Assembly: GCF_905220995.1 (NCBI RefSeq)
Contig: NZ_CAJNBJ010000001.1
Coordinates: 682,001 to 746,000 of the forward strand
DNA: 64,000 bases
Source of the DNA: Nitrospira defluvii
Lineage (GTDB): Bacteria > Nitrospirota > Nitrospiria > Nitrospirales > Nitrospiraceae
Direction of reading: 5' to 3'
Shown: positions 26,019-35,268 of the stretch, piece after piece
Position numbering within the stretch: the first letter of the stretch is position 1
How the letters are laid out: every line of letters starts with the position of its first letter
Notes under the pieces: generated by a model
Told to the model about the DNA's origin: nothing
Database searches by the model: none
Seen by the model: the letters and a program-made list of their open reading frames with translations, nothing else
Made by a program: the position numbers and the translations under genes

Positions 26019-26787
26019 AGTCTTGTTCCAGAAAGACGACCATCAATGGGTCGTCATCGGTCGTGATCCGGAGAAGGACGATCATGTCATCGACACCAAC
26101 GAATACGTGATCATCCATCGCGGCCAGGCCATGCTGCTGGACCCAGGTGGCATCCAGATCTTCCCCCAAGTGCTGGCCGAACTCGCGAAGTACGTCCGCA
26201 TGCAGGATATTAAGGTGATCTTCGCCAGCCACCAGGATCCGGACATCTGCTCGTCGCTGGCCATGTGGCTCGATCTAAACCCCGCGATCAAGACCTATTG
26301 CTCCTGGCTGTGGACAGGCTTCGTCAGCCATTTCAGCACCGGGGCCGTGATTACGCTCAATCCGATTCCCGATGACGGCATGCGCATCAAGATCGGCGAG
26401 GAGGGCCCGGAGGTGGAAGCCGTGCCGGCCCACTACTGCCATTCGTCAGGAAATTTTTCCCTCTACGACCCGATCGCGGGAATCCTGTTTTCCGGCGACA
26501 TTGGGTCGGCCCTGGTGCCCAATCACGAGGCCAGCCTCGTGGTCACCGACTTTGATCAGCATATCCAATATATGCGCGGCTTCCACCTTCGTTGGATGCC
26601 GTCGACCACCGCGCTTCGCGGATGGGTCCAGCGGGTGCGTGCGATCAAGCCCCGAATGATCTGCCCGCAACACGGATCAATCTTCCAGGGGGAGCACGTC
26701 GGCCGATTGCTCGATTGGCTGGAGAGTCTTGAAGTCGGTCAGTGGAAAGGGGCCACCCCCAAGTCCGACACCCGCGCAGCGGCCTAG
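26008..26787 (+). CDS. Metallo-beta-lactamase-fold di-iron protein, ODP-like
   Basis: A 259-residue protein with the fold of the flavodiiron beta-lactamase domain but no flavodoxin domain. The likely iron ligands are H75, D77, D79 (HQDPDI), H145 (CHSSGNF), D164 (FSGDIG) and H222 (PQHGS). The sixth position of the usual HxExDH motif is I80 instead of His. This layout fits the oxygen-binding di-iron proteins (ODP) that act as O2/Fe sensors with sensor-less chemoreceptors, rather than a reductase, which would need a flavin partner. AAGGGG precedes the start. It is translationally coupled (11-bp overlap) to the chemoreceptor-like gene. An ordinary FprA-type oxygen or NO reductase half is the alternative reading. 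Confidence 0.85.
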   Translation: MQSKVLFQKDDHQWVVIGRDPEKDDHVIDTNEYVIIHRGQAMLLDPGGIQIFPQVLAELAKYVRMQDIKVIFASHQDPDICSSLAMWLDLNPAIKTYCSWLWTGFVSHFSTGAVITLNPIPDDGMRIKIGEEGPEVEAVPAHYCHSSGNFSLYDPIAGILFSGDIGSALVPNHEASLVVTDFDQHIQYMRGFHLRWMPSTTALRGWVQRVRAIKPRMICPQHGSIFQGEHVGRLLDWLESLEVGQWKGATPKSDTRAAA

Positions 26788-26841
26788 TCAACGGTGAGCA
26801 CCTAGCGCATCGAGGGGATTAGGAACAGATCGAACAGGATT

Positions 26842-27180
26842 TTAGTGGTCCGCTAAAATCTGTCTCATCTGAATTTCCAGCGGAGCCAGCTTGTATTGGA
26901 GAATATCCCAGACAATCTCGACATCGATTCCGAAGTATTCATGCACTAGAATATCTCTGACACCCGCAATCTTCTTTCATTCCACCAAAGGATAGCGCGT
27001 TCGGACGTCTTCGGGAATCTTCTTGATCGCCTCACCGATCACTTCGAGATTGCGAATCACCGCATCGAACGTCTTTTCATCCTGGGAAAATGTCTCTCGA
27101 TCAAGGCCCACTGTAAACCGCTGAATCTTCTCGATCGCTCCGATGATGTCATCAGCGTAAACCCTATAATCCCGCGGCAT
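26842..27180 (-). pseudogene. hepT: HepT-like toxin (DUF86) with premature TGA
   Basis: The first 67 codons (MPRDYRVYADDIIGAIEKI...) match the HepT/DUF86 family. Codon 68, at 26977-26979, is TGA where the family has Trp (VEW-K). Reading on in the same frame gives KKIAGVRDILVHEYFGID and continues to a TAA at 26842, for a normal length of 112 residues. The HepT motif RX4HXY (RDILVHEY) lies after the stop, so the shortened product would lack the active motif. The start at 27180 overlaps the end of the MntA-like gene by 17 bp, as is usual for this toxin-antitoxin pair. A TGG to TGA change by one base explains the stop. Confidence 0.8.
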
Positions 27181-27463
27181 GCACTGCCTCTTGCAGAATT
27201 GCGCCTCGCAACCGAGGCTTGATTGTGCTTTCAATCACCAAGTCTACACGACAGTCGAAGAGGTTCTCCAAAAAGGCCTTTACATCCATATACCCATCGA
27301 AGGACTTCTTGTCGAATTGAACGACGAAATCAAGATCGCTTGCTGACGTGGCGTCCCCACGAGCGACCGATCCGAACAATCCCAGACTGCGAACGCCATA
27401 CGCTTGGAGTGTGTGGCGATTGGCTTCCAGCTCCTTCAGTACTGCATCCCGTGTGATGGTCAC
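27164..27463 (-). CDS. mntA: MntA-like nucleotidyltransferase antitoxin
   Basis: A minimal nucleotidyltransferase of about 99 residues with the motif GSVARGD...SDLDFVV; the Gly-Ser and two Asp residues are the nucleotide and metal site. In MntA/HepT systems this enzyme adds AMP to a Tyr of the HepT motif and so neutralises it. The GTG at 27463 follows GGGGGTA and gives the usual family length; the frame is open from a GTG at 27502 without a ribosome-binding site. The pair gene hepT downstream is interrupted by a stop codon, so the antitoxin may be a leftover. Confidence 0.82.
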   Translation of the reverse strand: MTITRDAVLKELEANRHTLQAYGVRSLGLFGSVARGDATSASDLDFVVQFDKKSFDGYMDVKAFLENLFDCRVDLVIESTIKPRLRGAILQEAVHAAGL

Positions 27464-27631
27464 GCCTACCCCCGCATCCTCAACATCAACTGCCTCAGCC
27501 ACATTGTAGCCACGAACCGCCTATAGGGAAAGCGTATCAAGCCTCACGGGGATTGATTAGCATCGGCTCCCATAACTCAGGCATATCCGGGCCAGATTCA
27601 TACCAAGCATCTGTGCTTACGTTAATTTGTT

Positions 27632-29334
27632 TCACTGCAGTCGCCCATCGAGTTCTCTGAATACACCGGCCTCACGCCAAAGCTGTCGGTTGCCAATGAC
27701 GTACACGGCTTCTTTCGCGCGAGTGACTGCTACATTGAGCAAATTCGGTCGGCCTCCAGCCCAACCACGAGCGCCAGTTTGTGTCGGGTGCGGAGCTCCC
27801 AACACAAGAATGACCGCCTCGGCTTCACGCCCTTGAGCAGTATGCACAGTACCAACTCGCTCATTGACCCAGCGCCACTCATCCTCGGTAGCCCATCCTC
27901 TAAGCACTCCGCTCTCACGTATCGTTCGACGCAATCGGTCTGCAACAATGACAAACGGGGTGATGGCATAAAGGTCTGGCTTGGCACCAGCTGCTCTTAA
28001 TCGATGAAGTAACCGCATCACTTCATCGCCTTCCTCTCGACACCACTTATCCTCACCGCTGCCTTCTACATGAATCCATGCAGAAGGACCAAGCACCTCT
28101 CGGATCGCCGAAGGCTGTGGAAATTTTGCACACACCATCAGTCCGGAATACGCAATCCTGTTGGAGACACTGAACATCGGCTCAGAACATCGTCGATGCA
28201 CCAGGAGCGGCACACCAACGCTCCGACTTCCAACATCGGTTTGGAACTCGCTGGCATAGGAGGACGCGGAGTCGACAAGCGTCTGCACCGAAGCTGATGG
28301 AGCCGCATAGTGGTTGGGATCAGCGCCAAGCCGGAGGCAGATAGCATGTGTCATGGTATCAGGAAGCACCACCACTGGCTCAATTTGCACAGGGTCACCA
28401 ACGACAATGGCTCGGCGAGTTCGCAAGAGTGCGCCCACTGCACCTTGCGGCAATGCTTGACCAGCCTCGTCTACAAACAACCAGCCGAGACTTTCAGGTG
28501 GCAACTTGCCCAACATTCGGTTGACAGAAGCAAATGTCGTTGAGATCAATGGCACCACTAGGAAAAGTGAAGCCCACAAGTCCAGTAGCAACGCCTGCTT
28601 CGCTTGACCTGGCAGCGTCTGCGTCGTGAACACATTCATCAAAGCACCGAGGTTGTGACGCAAGGGCTTGGCAGCCGCATCAATAAAAGCACGATGCAGC
28701 GCCATCGCAGAGATAAACACTTCATCACGAAGATATTGAGTAGCGCAGGAGCACCACGGTGTAGCTTGATGCCGCTTGTCATGATCTAGCGAGAAAAACG
28801 CATCATCTGTCATGATAATGCCGTGCTTTTGCTGAGCATCGCTGAGTCGCTGTTTCACCTGTTGGTACTGGCTATACGCCACTTGCCAGGTAGCCTGAGC
28901 ATTCTGCCATTCCAGCAAAGCCTGCCTGACTTCACCCCATTTACGTGCCGAACGCGTTCTAAGCAATCGTGCCCAAAACCCTGGCTTTGATAAGTCGTGT
29001 ATGCGCAGCTCTAGCTCTGCGCTTGGAGGTGGGTTTGCGGCTTTCCACGCCGCAGCGGAGATGCCCTTCGATTGTCGAAAGTTTTCTATTGCAGCATCCC
29101 GCTGTATACTAGTGCTCTTTTCTTCCTGATCGAACCTCGGCAATCGTTGCAACTCATCGTAGAGGCTTTCCAGCCATGTTTGTCGCCGACGACTTTCGTC
29201 CAACGCTTTCAGAAATCGTGTGCGTGCGGCTCTCCACCGTTCGAGAGCTTCCCCTCGGCTGGATGGCGGCTTTTCCGCTGCAACGATACGAGATGGTCGC
29301 TGATAGACCTGCCTTGTAATCGAATCAGTTATCG
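27632..29334 (-). pseudogene. Superfamily 1 DNA/RNA helicase, N-terminal part lost to IS insertion
   Basis: The remaining part has helicase motifs of the UPF1/DNA2-like group: DEAGQALP (motif II), VVGDPVQIEP (III), VHTAQGREAEAV (V) and NVAVTRAKEAVYVIG (VI), preceded by a charged helical region. The Walker A motif and everything before it are missing. The open frame continues upstream only by running into the left end of the IS481-type element (its first 22-23 residues come from the element). No trace of the N-terminal half is visible past the other end of the element, so the insertion went along with a deletion. The GC content is lower than in the surrounding genome. Helicases of this kind occur in DNA repair and in phage-defence islands; the original role is unknown. 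Confidence 0.8.
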
Positions 29335-30384
29335 TGAAATATCTTGTTGAGAGTGGGCCCCCTGCATGGGCTACAGTCACACGCCATGACAAGGGAGGAG
29401 CCAATGCGATTGATCACGACGAAGGAACTGAGAACGTTGAGCATCGCCACTCGACATCATCACCTCATCAACAGCCGGCTAGCGATTTTGCGCTATGCCG
29501 ACGAGTATGGATTCAAAGGCGCCGCCCGGCGGTTCGGCTTGGATCGCAAGACGGTCCGGACCTGGCACCGCCGTTGGGTGGCCAGCGGGCCGGCGGGGTT
29601 AGTCCCGCGTCATCCGCGCACACGCCGCCGCCGTATCTCCGACGAGGCCGTGCAGTTGATCGAGCACGCCCGCCGCGAGCTGCAGTTCGGCGCCATGCGG
29701 ACCCGGTTCTGGTTGGACCGGGTGCATCACATCCGTGTCGCGGCTGCGACGATCCGCCGGGTCTGTCGAGACCTCGGCTATCCTCCGATCCGGCGCACGG
29801 GCCCGCGACGTCCTCGGCAGCCGATCCTCTTCAGCAAAGAGCACCCCGGCGAGTGCGTGCAGATTGATGTGAAGGAGGTGAAAGTCGCCGGCCAGAAGTG
29901 TTTTCAATACACGGCCCTCGATGATTGCACGCGGTATCGCGTCTTACGCCTCTATCCGCGTAAGTATCACGGCACCAGTCTCGACTTCCTGGCCACCGTG
30001 CGACACATCCTCCCGTTTCCCATTCGCAAGGTTCAGGTCGACAATGGAACGGAATTCCCCCTGGCCTTTGCGCTGGCCGTGCAAGAAGCCGGTATCCGCT
30101 TGCGGCACATCAAACCGCGTCGGCCCGAACAGAACGGCAAAGTCGAACGCAGTCATCGCATCGACGAGGAGGAATTTTGGAGTCGCGCAACCTTTGAGGA
30201 GTTCACGTCAGCCGCTCAGGCCCTACGCGCCTGGGAGCATCGCTACAACTACGACCGGTTTTCCATGGCCCTCCAAGGCCTGACACCGGCGGAAAAATTG
30301 GCGACGTTTCTCTCGCCACTGACCCCATCATCACCGAACACGCCATGCACACATTCGGGGGCCGGTGCTTGACAAGTCATTTCA
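29335..30384 (+). mobile_element. IS481-family insertion sequence
   Basis: The element of about 1.05 kb is bounded by 28-bp imperfect inverted repeats, 29335-29362 and 30357-30384, identical at 20 of 28 positions (pattern TGAAAT--CTTGT--AG----GGCCCCC). It holds one transposase gene. The transposase stop lies inside the right repeat. No target-site duplication is visible (TATCG before, ACCGT after), in keeping with a deletion on one side. It has truncated the helicase gene at its left. Confidence 0.8.
29404..30372 (+). CDS. IS481-family transposase (DDE)
   Basis: A 322-residue transposase. The N-terminal helix-turn-helix part (GFKGAARRFGLDRKTVRTWH, about 36-56) binds the ends; the integrase core has D155 (VQIDVKEVK), D213 (QVDNGTEF) and E248 (NGKVERSHR), the expected DDE triad with normal spacing. 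The start is preceded by GGGAGGAG. All catalytic residues are intact, so the element could be active. Confidence 0.95.
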   Translation: MRLITTKELRTLSIATRHHHLINSRLAILRYADEYGFKGAARRFGLDRKTVRTWHRRWVASGPAGLVPRHPRTRRRRISDEAVQLIEHARRELQFGAMRTRFWLDRVHHIRVAAATIRRVCRDLGYPPIRRTGPRRPRQPILFSKEHPGECVQIDVKEVKVAGQKCFQYTALDDCTRYRVLRLYPRKYHGTSLDFLATVRHILPFPIRKVQVDNGTEFPLAFALAVQEAGIRLRHIKPRRPEQNGKVERSHRIDEEEFWSRATFEEFTSAAQALRAWEHRYNYDRFSMALQGLTPAEKLATFLSPLTPSSPNTPCTHSGAGA

Positions 30385-30494
30385 ACCGTTGACACCCACG
30401 TCTTACATCCTCCCTAGCGGAACGTCCCACTGCTCGATACGCGTCCTGCGTGCCTCGCTTGACAACAGGTAAAAGCGGGTGCTACCACCCTCCC

Positions 30495-31271
30495 ATGGTG
30501 CGGGCAGAACATTCTTCCATACCCGATACTCCCGAAGGGGCGGCGAAAGCTGTCTCGACCTGGTCTGGGCAGGCTCGTGAACAGGCGGTCCAACGCATGT
30601 TCACCGCTATCGCCGGCGTCTACGACCTCAACAACACCCTGCTCAGTTTCGGACTTCACCACCATTGGAAACGACTCACAGCCTCCTACGTGCCTACGGT
30701 CACGAACGGGCGCGCGCTGGATATCGGCGCCGGGACGGCTGACCTCGCGCTCCTCGTCGAACCGAAAATGGGGGAACAGGGGCATGTGGTGGCCTCGGAT
30801 TTGAACCATGCCATGTTGGCCGAAGGGCTCCGCAAGGTGGTGGGGCGAGGACTTCGCAATCGGATTACCTGCCTGCAAGCCAACGCTGAACAATTGGGCT
30901 TTCCTGACGAGACGTTCCACGCGGTCACGACGGGGTTTTGCATGCGGAACGTGGGCAACCTGTCTCAGGCCTTTACCGAAATCCGGCGGGTCCTCCGACC
31001 CGGCGGCCGCTTTGTATGTCTGGAGTTTTCCCAACCCGCCTATGGCTGGCTACGCGCCCTCTATGATTGGTATTCCTTCCGTCTGCTCCCGTGGATCGGC
31101 ACGAAGGTCGCACGGGATCGAACCGGGGTGTACGAATACCTCCCGGCGTCGATCCGCACGTTTCCCGATCAGGAACGACTGTCCACGCTGCTGCGCGACG
31201 CGGGATTCCGCCAGGTCGAATACCGCAACCTGACCGGAGGCATCGTCGCGATACACATCGCCACGAAGTAA
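30495..31271 (+). CDS. ubiE: UbiE/MenG quinone C-methyltransferase
   Basis: A 258-residue SAM-dependent methyltransferase of the UbiE/COQ5 family, which C-methylates the ring of demethylmenaquinone or the ubiquinone precursor. Visible motifs: MFTAIAGVYDLNN near the start, SAM motif LDIGAGTADLAL, FCMRNVGN, LRPGGRFVCLEFSQP and EYLPASIRTFPDQ. A start at 30495 fits the family length; no strong ribosome-binding site is seen. In a Nitrospira-like organism menaquinone is the likely substrate. It is followed by the radical SAM/PCP_red cluster 95 bp downstream and may be read with it. Confidence 0.92.
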   Translation: MVRAEHSSIPDTPEGAAKAVSTWSGQAREQAVQRMFTAIAGVYDLNNTLLSFGLHHHWKRLTASYVPTVTNGRALDIGAGTADLALLVEPKMGEQGHVVASDLNHAMLAEGLRKVVGRGLRNRITCLQANAEQLGFPDETFHAVTTGFCMRNVGNLSQAFTEIRRVLRPGGRFVCLEFSQPAYGWLRALYDWYSFRLLPWIGTKVARDRTGVYEYLPASIRTFPDQERLSTLLRDAGFRQVEYRNLTGGIVAIHIATK

Positions 31272-31365
31272 CGGGGAGGAAGTTCTCGATGATGAGTGTT
31301 TCCTGTTGAGTTAGCGACCGTTACCGACGATTCACATCTCACCATTCAACACTCAAAACTGTTTT

Positions 31366-33009
31366 ATGGAATCCATCCTCTACATTTTCCTGCCTTGCAA
31401 AAAGGTCTACCCGATCGGCGCAACCTACCTGGCGGACTTTATCCATCGCCGGAAGCCGGACGTGCGGCAACGCATTCTCGACCTGTCCCTGTTCCCCGAG
31501 TCTCAGCGGACACAGGCCATTCGTGATGCCGCGCTCGACTTCAAGCCGGATCTCGTGTGCTTCTCGTGGCGGGACATTCAGATTTTCTCCCCCCACGAGG
31601 GTGATGCGTCCCTGGAGCATGCCTTCAATTTTTACTTTGCCAGCAACCCGATCAAGCGGGTTGCCGCCTCGTTTGCCGGACTGAAGCAACTCTACCGCTA
31701 TTACAGCCACATTCGAGCCAACCTGTCCTATCCCTGGCTGATCCGGAAAGAGTTCCCCAGGACGCAGATCATGATCGGGGGGGGAGCGTTTACCGCCTTT
31801 GCCGACCAGCTGATTGAAAAACTCCCTGAGGGGACTATCGGCATCCTGGGCGAGGGGGAAGATGCGATTCTGAAGGTGGTCAACGGCGAATCCCTCGAAC
31901 ACGAGCGCTATATCATTCGCGAGGGAAAGCAGACGCGCAAAGGCGAGCAGGGCTCACCGGCGTTGCTTGACGCACCAACAATCGACCTCCCCTATCTCAC
32001 GTCGATTTTCCCGCAGCACGCCGCCTACATGGATGAATCGATCGGTGTGCAAACGAAACGAGGCTGTCCGTACGACTGCGCGTTTTGCCTCTATCCTTAT
32101 ATTGAAGGAAAACGCGTTCGGTACCGCCCGCCGGAGATGGTGGTGAAGGACATTTCCCAGCATTACCACCAGTGGGGGGCGCGACGATTCTGGTTCACCG
32201 ACGCCCAGTTTATTACCGGGAAAGAGGCCTATCCCCAGTGCACGGAGATCCTTGAACGAATCCTGAGCGAAAAGCTGGAGATCGAGTGGTCCGGCTACAT
32301 CCGCACCTCGCTGATCACCCCGGAGTTGGCGAAGCTGATGGTGCGCTCTGGTGTCGGGGATTTGGAAGTGGCTATTACCTCCGGATCGCAGGAGGTGTTG
32401 AATAACCTGCACATGGGCTTCAAGCTCGAACGGCTCTACGATGGATGCCGATACCTGGCCGAAGCCGGCTTCAAAGGAAAGGTGATTCTCAACTATTCAC
32501 TGAACTCCCCGAAGGAGACCGAAGAAAGTCTGCTCCAAAGCGTTGAGTCCTACAAGAAGGTCGCGGCGATCTTGGGAGAGGAACGCGTCTTTCCCTTGAT
32601 GTTCTTCCTCGGAATCCAACCGAATACAGACTTGGAGCATCGGCTGCTGGAGGAAGGGTACCTGTCCGCCGGATACAATCCGCTCATGCTCACGCCAACA
32701 AGCATCCGCAAACTACTCTATAACCCGGCGCCGCTCAATAAGCTCATCGCCAAGGCCTGTCTCACGGCCTGGCAGCAGAAAGCAGGCAGCCGCGACCCTC
32801 GAGCCTGGACCGGCTCGCTCTCTCAAACCGCGACGCCCGAGTCGAAACCCAACCAGGCCCACTATGCCGATGCCAATCTCATTCGTGGCATTCAAAACAA
32901 CTCCGGACGAGACGCGCTGCTGACCCTCGAGGAAATCCTCCGGTCGCGCCGCCCTTCCCAACCGACCGCTACCAGCACGGAAAAGACCGCTGTGAGTCCA
33001 ACGGGTTAG
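31366..33009 (+). CDS. B12-binding-domain radical SAM protein (BchE-like class)
   Basis: A 547-residue protein. The N-terminal 170 residues look like a B12-binding domain (PIGATYLADFI, IMIGGGAFTAF, GILGEGEDAI), without a DxHxxG motif. The radical SAM domain has the cluster motif CPYDCAFC followed by RYRPPEMVV, as in BchE-type methyltransferases and cyclases. The C-terminus (about 480-547) is low-complexity. The substrate is not known. It comes 165 bp before a USP/PCP_red fusion and a NirJ-like radical SAM gene; BchE is the anaerobic ring cyclase of chlorophyll synthesis and PCP_red belongs to protochlorophyllide reductase, so a tetrapyrrole-like substrate is an attractive guess. A lipid or hopanoid methyltransferase is the main alternative. 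Confidence 0.85.
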   Translation: MESILYIFLPCKKVYPIGATYLADFIHRRKPDVRQRILDLSLFPESQRTQAIRDAALDFKPDLVCFSWRDIQIFSPHEGDASLEHAFNFYFASNPIKRVAASFAGLKQLYRYYSHIRANLSYPWLIRKEFPRTQIMIGGGAFTAFADQLIEKLPEGTIGILGEGEDAILKVVNGESLEHERYIIREGKQTRKGEQGSPALLDAPTIDLPYLTSIFPQHAAYMDESIGVQTKRGCPYDCAFCLYPYIEGKRVRYRPPEMVVKDISQHYHQWGARRFWFTDAQFITGKEAYPQCTEILERILSEKLEIEWSGYIRTSLITPELAKLMVRSGVGDLEVAITSGSQEVLNNLHMGFKLERLYDGCRYLAEAGFKGKVILNYSLNSPKETEESLLQSVESYKKVAAILGEERVFPLMFFLGIQPNTDLEHRLLEEGYLSAGYNPLMLTPTSIRKLLYNPAPLNKLIAKACLTAWQQKAGSRDPRAWTGSLSQTATPESKPNQAHYADANLIRGIQNNSGRDALLTLEEILRSRRPSQPTATSTEKTAVSPTG

Positions 33010-33046
33010 CCGTTATCCACAGACCATCTGCCAGCCATGGGTTTGC

Positions 33047-33076
33047 TTGCATTCCCCGAGAACACGGTGCTATCAT
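33047..33076 (+). promoter_or_regulatory. Possible promoter before the USP/PCP_red gene
   Basis: TTGCAT at 33047-33052 and TATCAT at 33071-33076 are separated by 18 bp, with TGC just before the -10 box (extended type). The start codon is about 100 bp downstream, after AGGAGG. Confidence 0.4.
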
Positions 33077-33174
33077 GCCGCTTCTTTTGGGGTAAAGTTC
33101 CATTCAACCGTTTGAATTCCTGGCGGTTCTCTGATCTCTTCCCCCTATAGAGTGTTTGCCTAGGAGGCGTTTCG

Positions 33175-35268
33175 ATGTACAAGACCATTTATATCCCGGT
33201 CGACAATTCCGACCATTCCAATACAGCGGTTGATGTCGGAGTTGAACTGGCGAAAACCTATGGCTCCAAGATTGTGGGAAGCCACGTCTATGCCGCCAAG
33301 ATGCACGATAAACGATTCAAGCAGATGGAAGCGGGGCTTCCTGAGGAATATCACGACGAGAAGGAGCTGGACCGGCAGCGCCAGATTCACGATTCCCTGA
33401 TCACTCGTGGACTCCAGATCATCACGGACTCCTACCTCGACTACGTCGACAAGAAATGTAACGAAGCCAACCTGCCGGTGGAGCGTCGCTCGCTGGAAGG
33501 CCGCAACTGGAAAGTCCTGGCTGAAGATATCAACACCAACGCCTACGATCTCGTGATCATGGGGGCCTTGGGGGTCGGCGCCGTCAAGGATAGCGTGATC
33601 GGCAGCAACACCGAACGGGTTCTGCGACGCGTCCGGAACTCCGACATGCTGATCATCAAGCAGCCCCAACCGATGGGCAGCGGAAAGATCGTAGTTGCCG
33701 TGGACGGCAGCCCTTACTCCTTCGGCGGGCTCATGACCGGCCTGGCGCTCGGCAAGGCGTTCAATGTACCAGTCGAAGTGATTTCCGCTTTTGATCCCTA
33801 CTTCCACTATGCCGCCTTTCACAGCATCTCCGGCGTTCTGAACGAAGAGGCCGGTAAGGTCTTCCGCTTCAAGGAGCAGGAAAAGCTGCACGAAGAGGTC
33901 ATCGACAGCGGGCTGGCCAAGATCTACCAATCGCATCTCGATATTTCCCGTGAAATCGCCCAAGCCGAACAAACCGACGTCAAAACGACGTTGCTGGACG
34001 GCAAGGCCTTCGAAAAAATCATTCAATACGTGCGGAAAGAGAACCCGTGGCTTCTCATCGTTGGTCGTATCGGCGTCCACAGCGATGAAGATATGGACAT
34101 CGGCAGCAACACGGAGAACCTACTCCGCTCCGCCTCCTGTAACATTCTGGTGTCGAATCGCAAGTATGTCCCACCCATCGACACGCAGGCGGAATATACG
34201 ATCGCCTGGACGGAAGAAGCGTTGCGACGTATGGAACGAATTCCCGTGTTTGCCCGCGGGGTCGCCAAGACCGCCATTCATCGTTATGCCATCGAAAAGG
34301 GACATACGATCATCAGCAACACGGTCGTCGACGCCGCGGTCGGCCATATTCTTCCGAAAGGGGCGATGGACGCGATGCGAGCACTCGGCGGAAACCTCGA
34401 CGCCGCCGGTATTGATCGTGACAAGATGCAAGCTGACGATTCCGTCGCACAGGATCTGATGGGCTCGACCCTCAGCGGGATGATGACTCAGGTCGTGGAA
34501 GAAAAGCCGACCCATAGCCCTGGAACACAGGCTTACCTGGATCGCATGAGCCAGAACTATTTCGTCTGTGACGGCTGCGGATATATCGGCAAGGGCGATA
34601 CCCCGGTGAAGTGTCCGGTGTGTAGCGCTGACGGCGATCGATTCAAACAGGTCGATAAGTCGATCTTCGAGGCAGCGGCCAAAGCGGAGGGCGGACTCGA
34701 GACCGACGTCGCCTACGACGACATTCCGATGCAGTGGACGAAGGATGCCAAGGAGGCCATTCGCGCCGTTCCGGCCGGGTTCCAACGTCGACGGGCCAAA
34801 GCCAAAATCGAAAAGAGCGCTCGCAAGCTCGGCATGACGACGATCACGCTCGAATACGCAGCGCCCATGATTCAGGAAGCGGCTGACGAAGATTACACGC
34901 CGATTTTCGCCAATAAAGGCACCGGCACCGCACCAGAGCCGGCATCAGCCGAAGCCAACGGAACCACTGCCCATGCGCCAAACGGCAACGGAGTCGCGCA
35001 GGCTGAAGCACCCCTCTCCCCATATACATGGACGCCTGATGCCCAGGGCCGCCTGGACCGCGCACCGGAAGGGTTCATGCGGGAATGCACCAAGGCCTTG
35101 ATCGAAAAGCACGCCGATAAGATCGGGACCACGGTCATTACGTTGGAAGTGGCGACGGAAGGCATTGAACAGGCCAAGGGCTACATGGCCGACGCCATGA
35201 AAACCGGCAATCTGAAGGACATGATTGCCAACTTAACCGGCTCCTCCAAAACCGGGGCGAACCGGTGA
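33175..35268 (+). CDS. Universal-stress-protein fusion with zinc ribbon and three PCP_red domains
   Basis: A 697-residue soluble fusion. Two USP domains (about 1-165 and 168-328) both keep the ATP-binding pattern GxxG-9x-G(S) (G130-S144 and G297-S311). Then follow PCP_red 1 (343-392, YTIAWTEEALRRMERIP...), a rubredoxin-like zinc ribbon (C465, C468, C480, C483), PCP_red 2 (519-567) and, after a low-complexity linker, PCP_red 3 (617-665). PCP_red is the small C-terminal domain of the BchB/ChlB subunit of dark protochlorophyllide reductase. The start is fixed by AGGAGG. The stop overlaps the next ATG by one base (TGATG), so the NirJ-like enzyme is made together with it. I infer a nucleotide-regulated scaffold or redox partner for that enzyme; nothing catalytic is visible. 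Confidence 0.88.
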   Translation: MYKTIYIPVDNSDHSNTAVDVGVELAKTYGSKIVGSHVYAAKMHDKRFKQMEAGLPEEYHDEKELDRQRQIHDSLITRGLQIITDSYLDYVDKKCNEANLPVERRSLEGRNWKVLAEDINTNAYDLVIMGALGVGAVKDSVIGSNTERVLRRVRNSDMLIIKQPQPMGSGKIVVAVDGSPYSFGGLMTGLALGKAFNVPVEVISAFDPYFHYAAFHSISGVLNEEAGKVFRFKEQEKLHEEVIDSGLAKIYQSHLDISREIAQAEQTDVKTTLLDGKAFEKIIQYVRKENPWLLIVGRIGVHSDEDMDIGSNTENLLRSASCNILVSNRKYVPPIDTQAEYTIAWTEEALRRMERIPVFARGVAKTAIHRYAIEKGHTIISNTVVDAAVGHILPKGAMDAMRALGGNLDAAGIDRDKMQADDSVAQDLMGSTLSGMMTQVVEEKPTHSPGTQAYLDRMSQNYFVCDGCGYIGKGDTPVKCPVCSADGDRFKQVDKSIFEAAAKAEGGLETDVAYDDIPMQWTKDAKEAIRAVPAGFQRRRAKAKIEKSARKLGMTTITLEYAAPMIQEAADEDYTPIFANKGTGTAPEPASAEANGTTAHAPNGNGVAQAEAPLSPYTWTPDAQGRLDRAPEGFMRECTKALIEKHADKIGTTVITLEVATEGIEQAKGYMADAMKTGNLKDMIANLTGSSKTGANR

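Noticed and set aside
29335-29404. N-terminus of the helicase frame inside the IS element
   Set aside because: These residues are translated from the IS end and not from helicase sequence.
29320-30400. Target-site duplication around the IS481-type element
   Set aside because: The flanks (TATCG and ACCGT) do not match at any length from 4 bp up.
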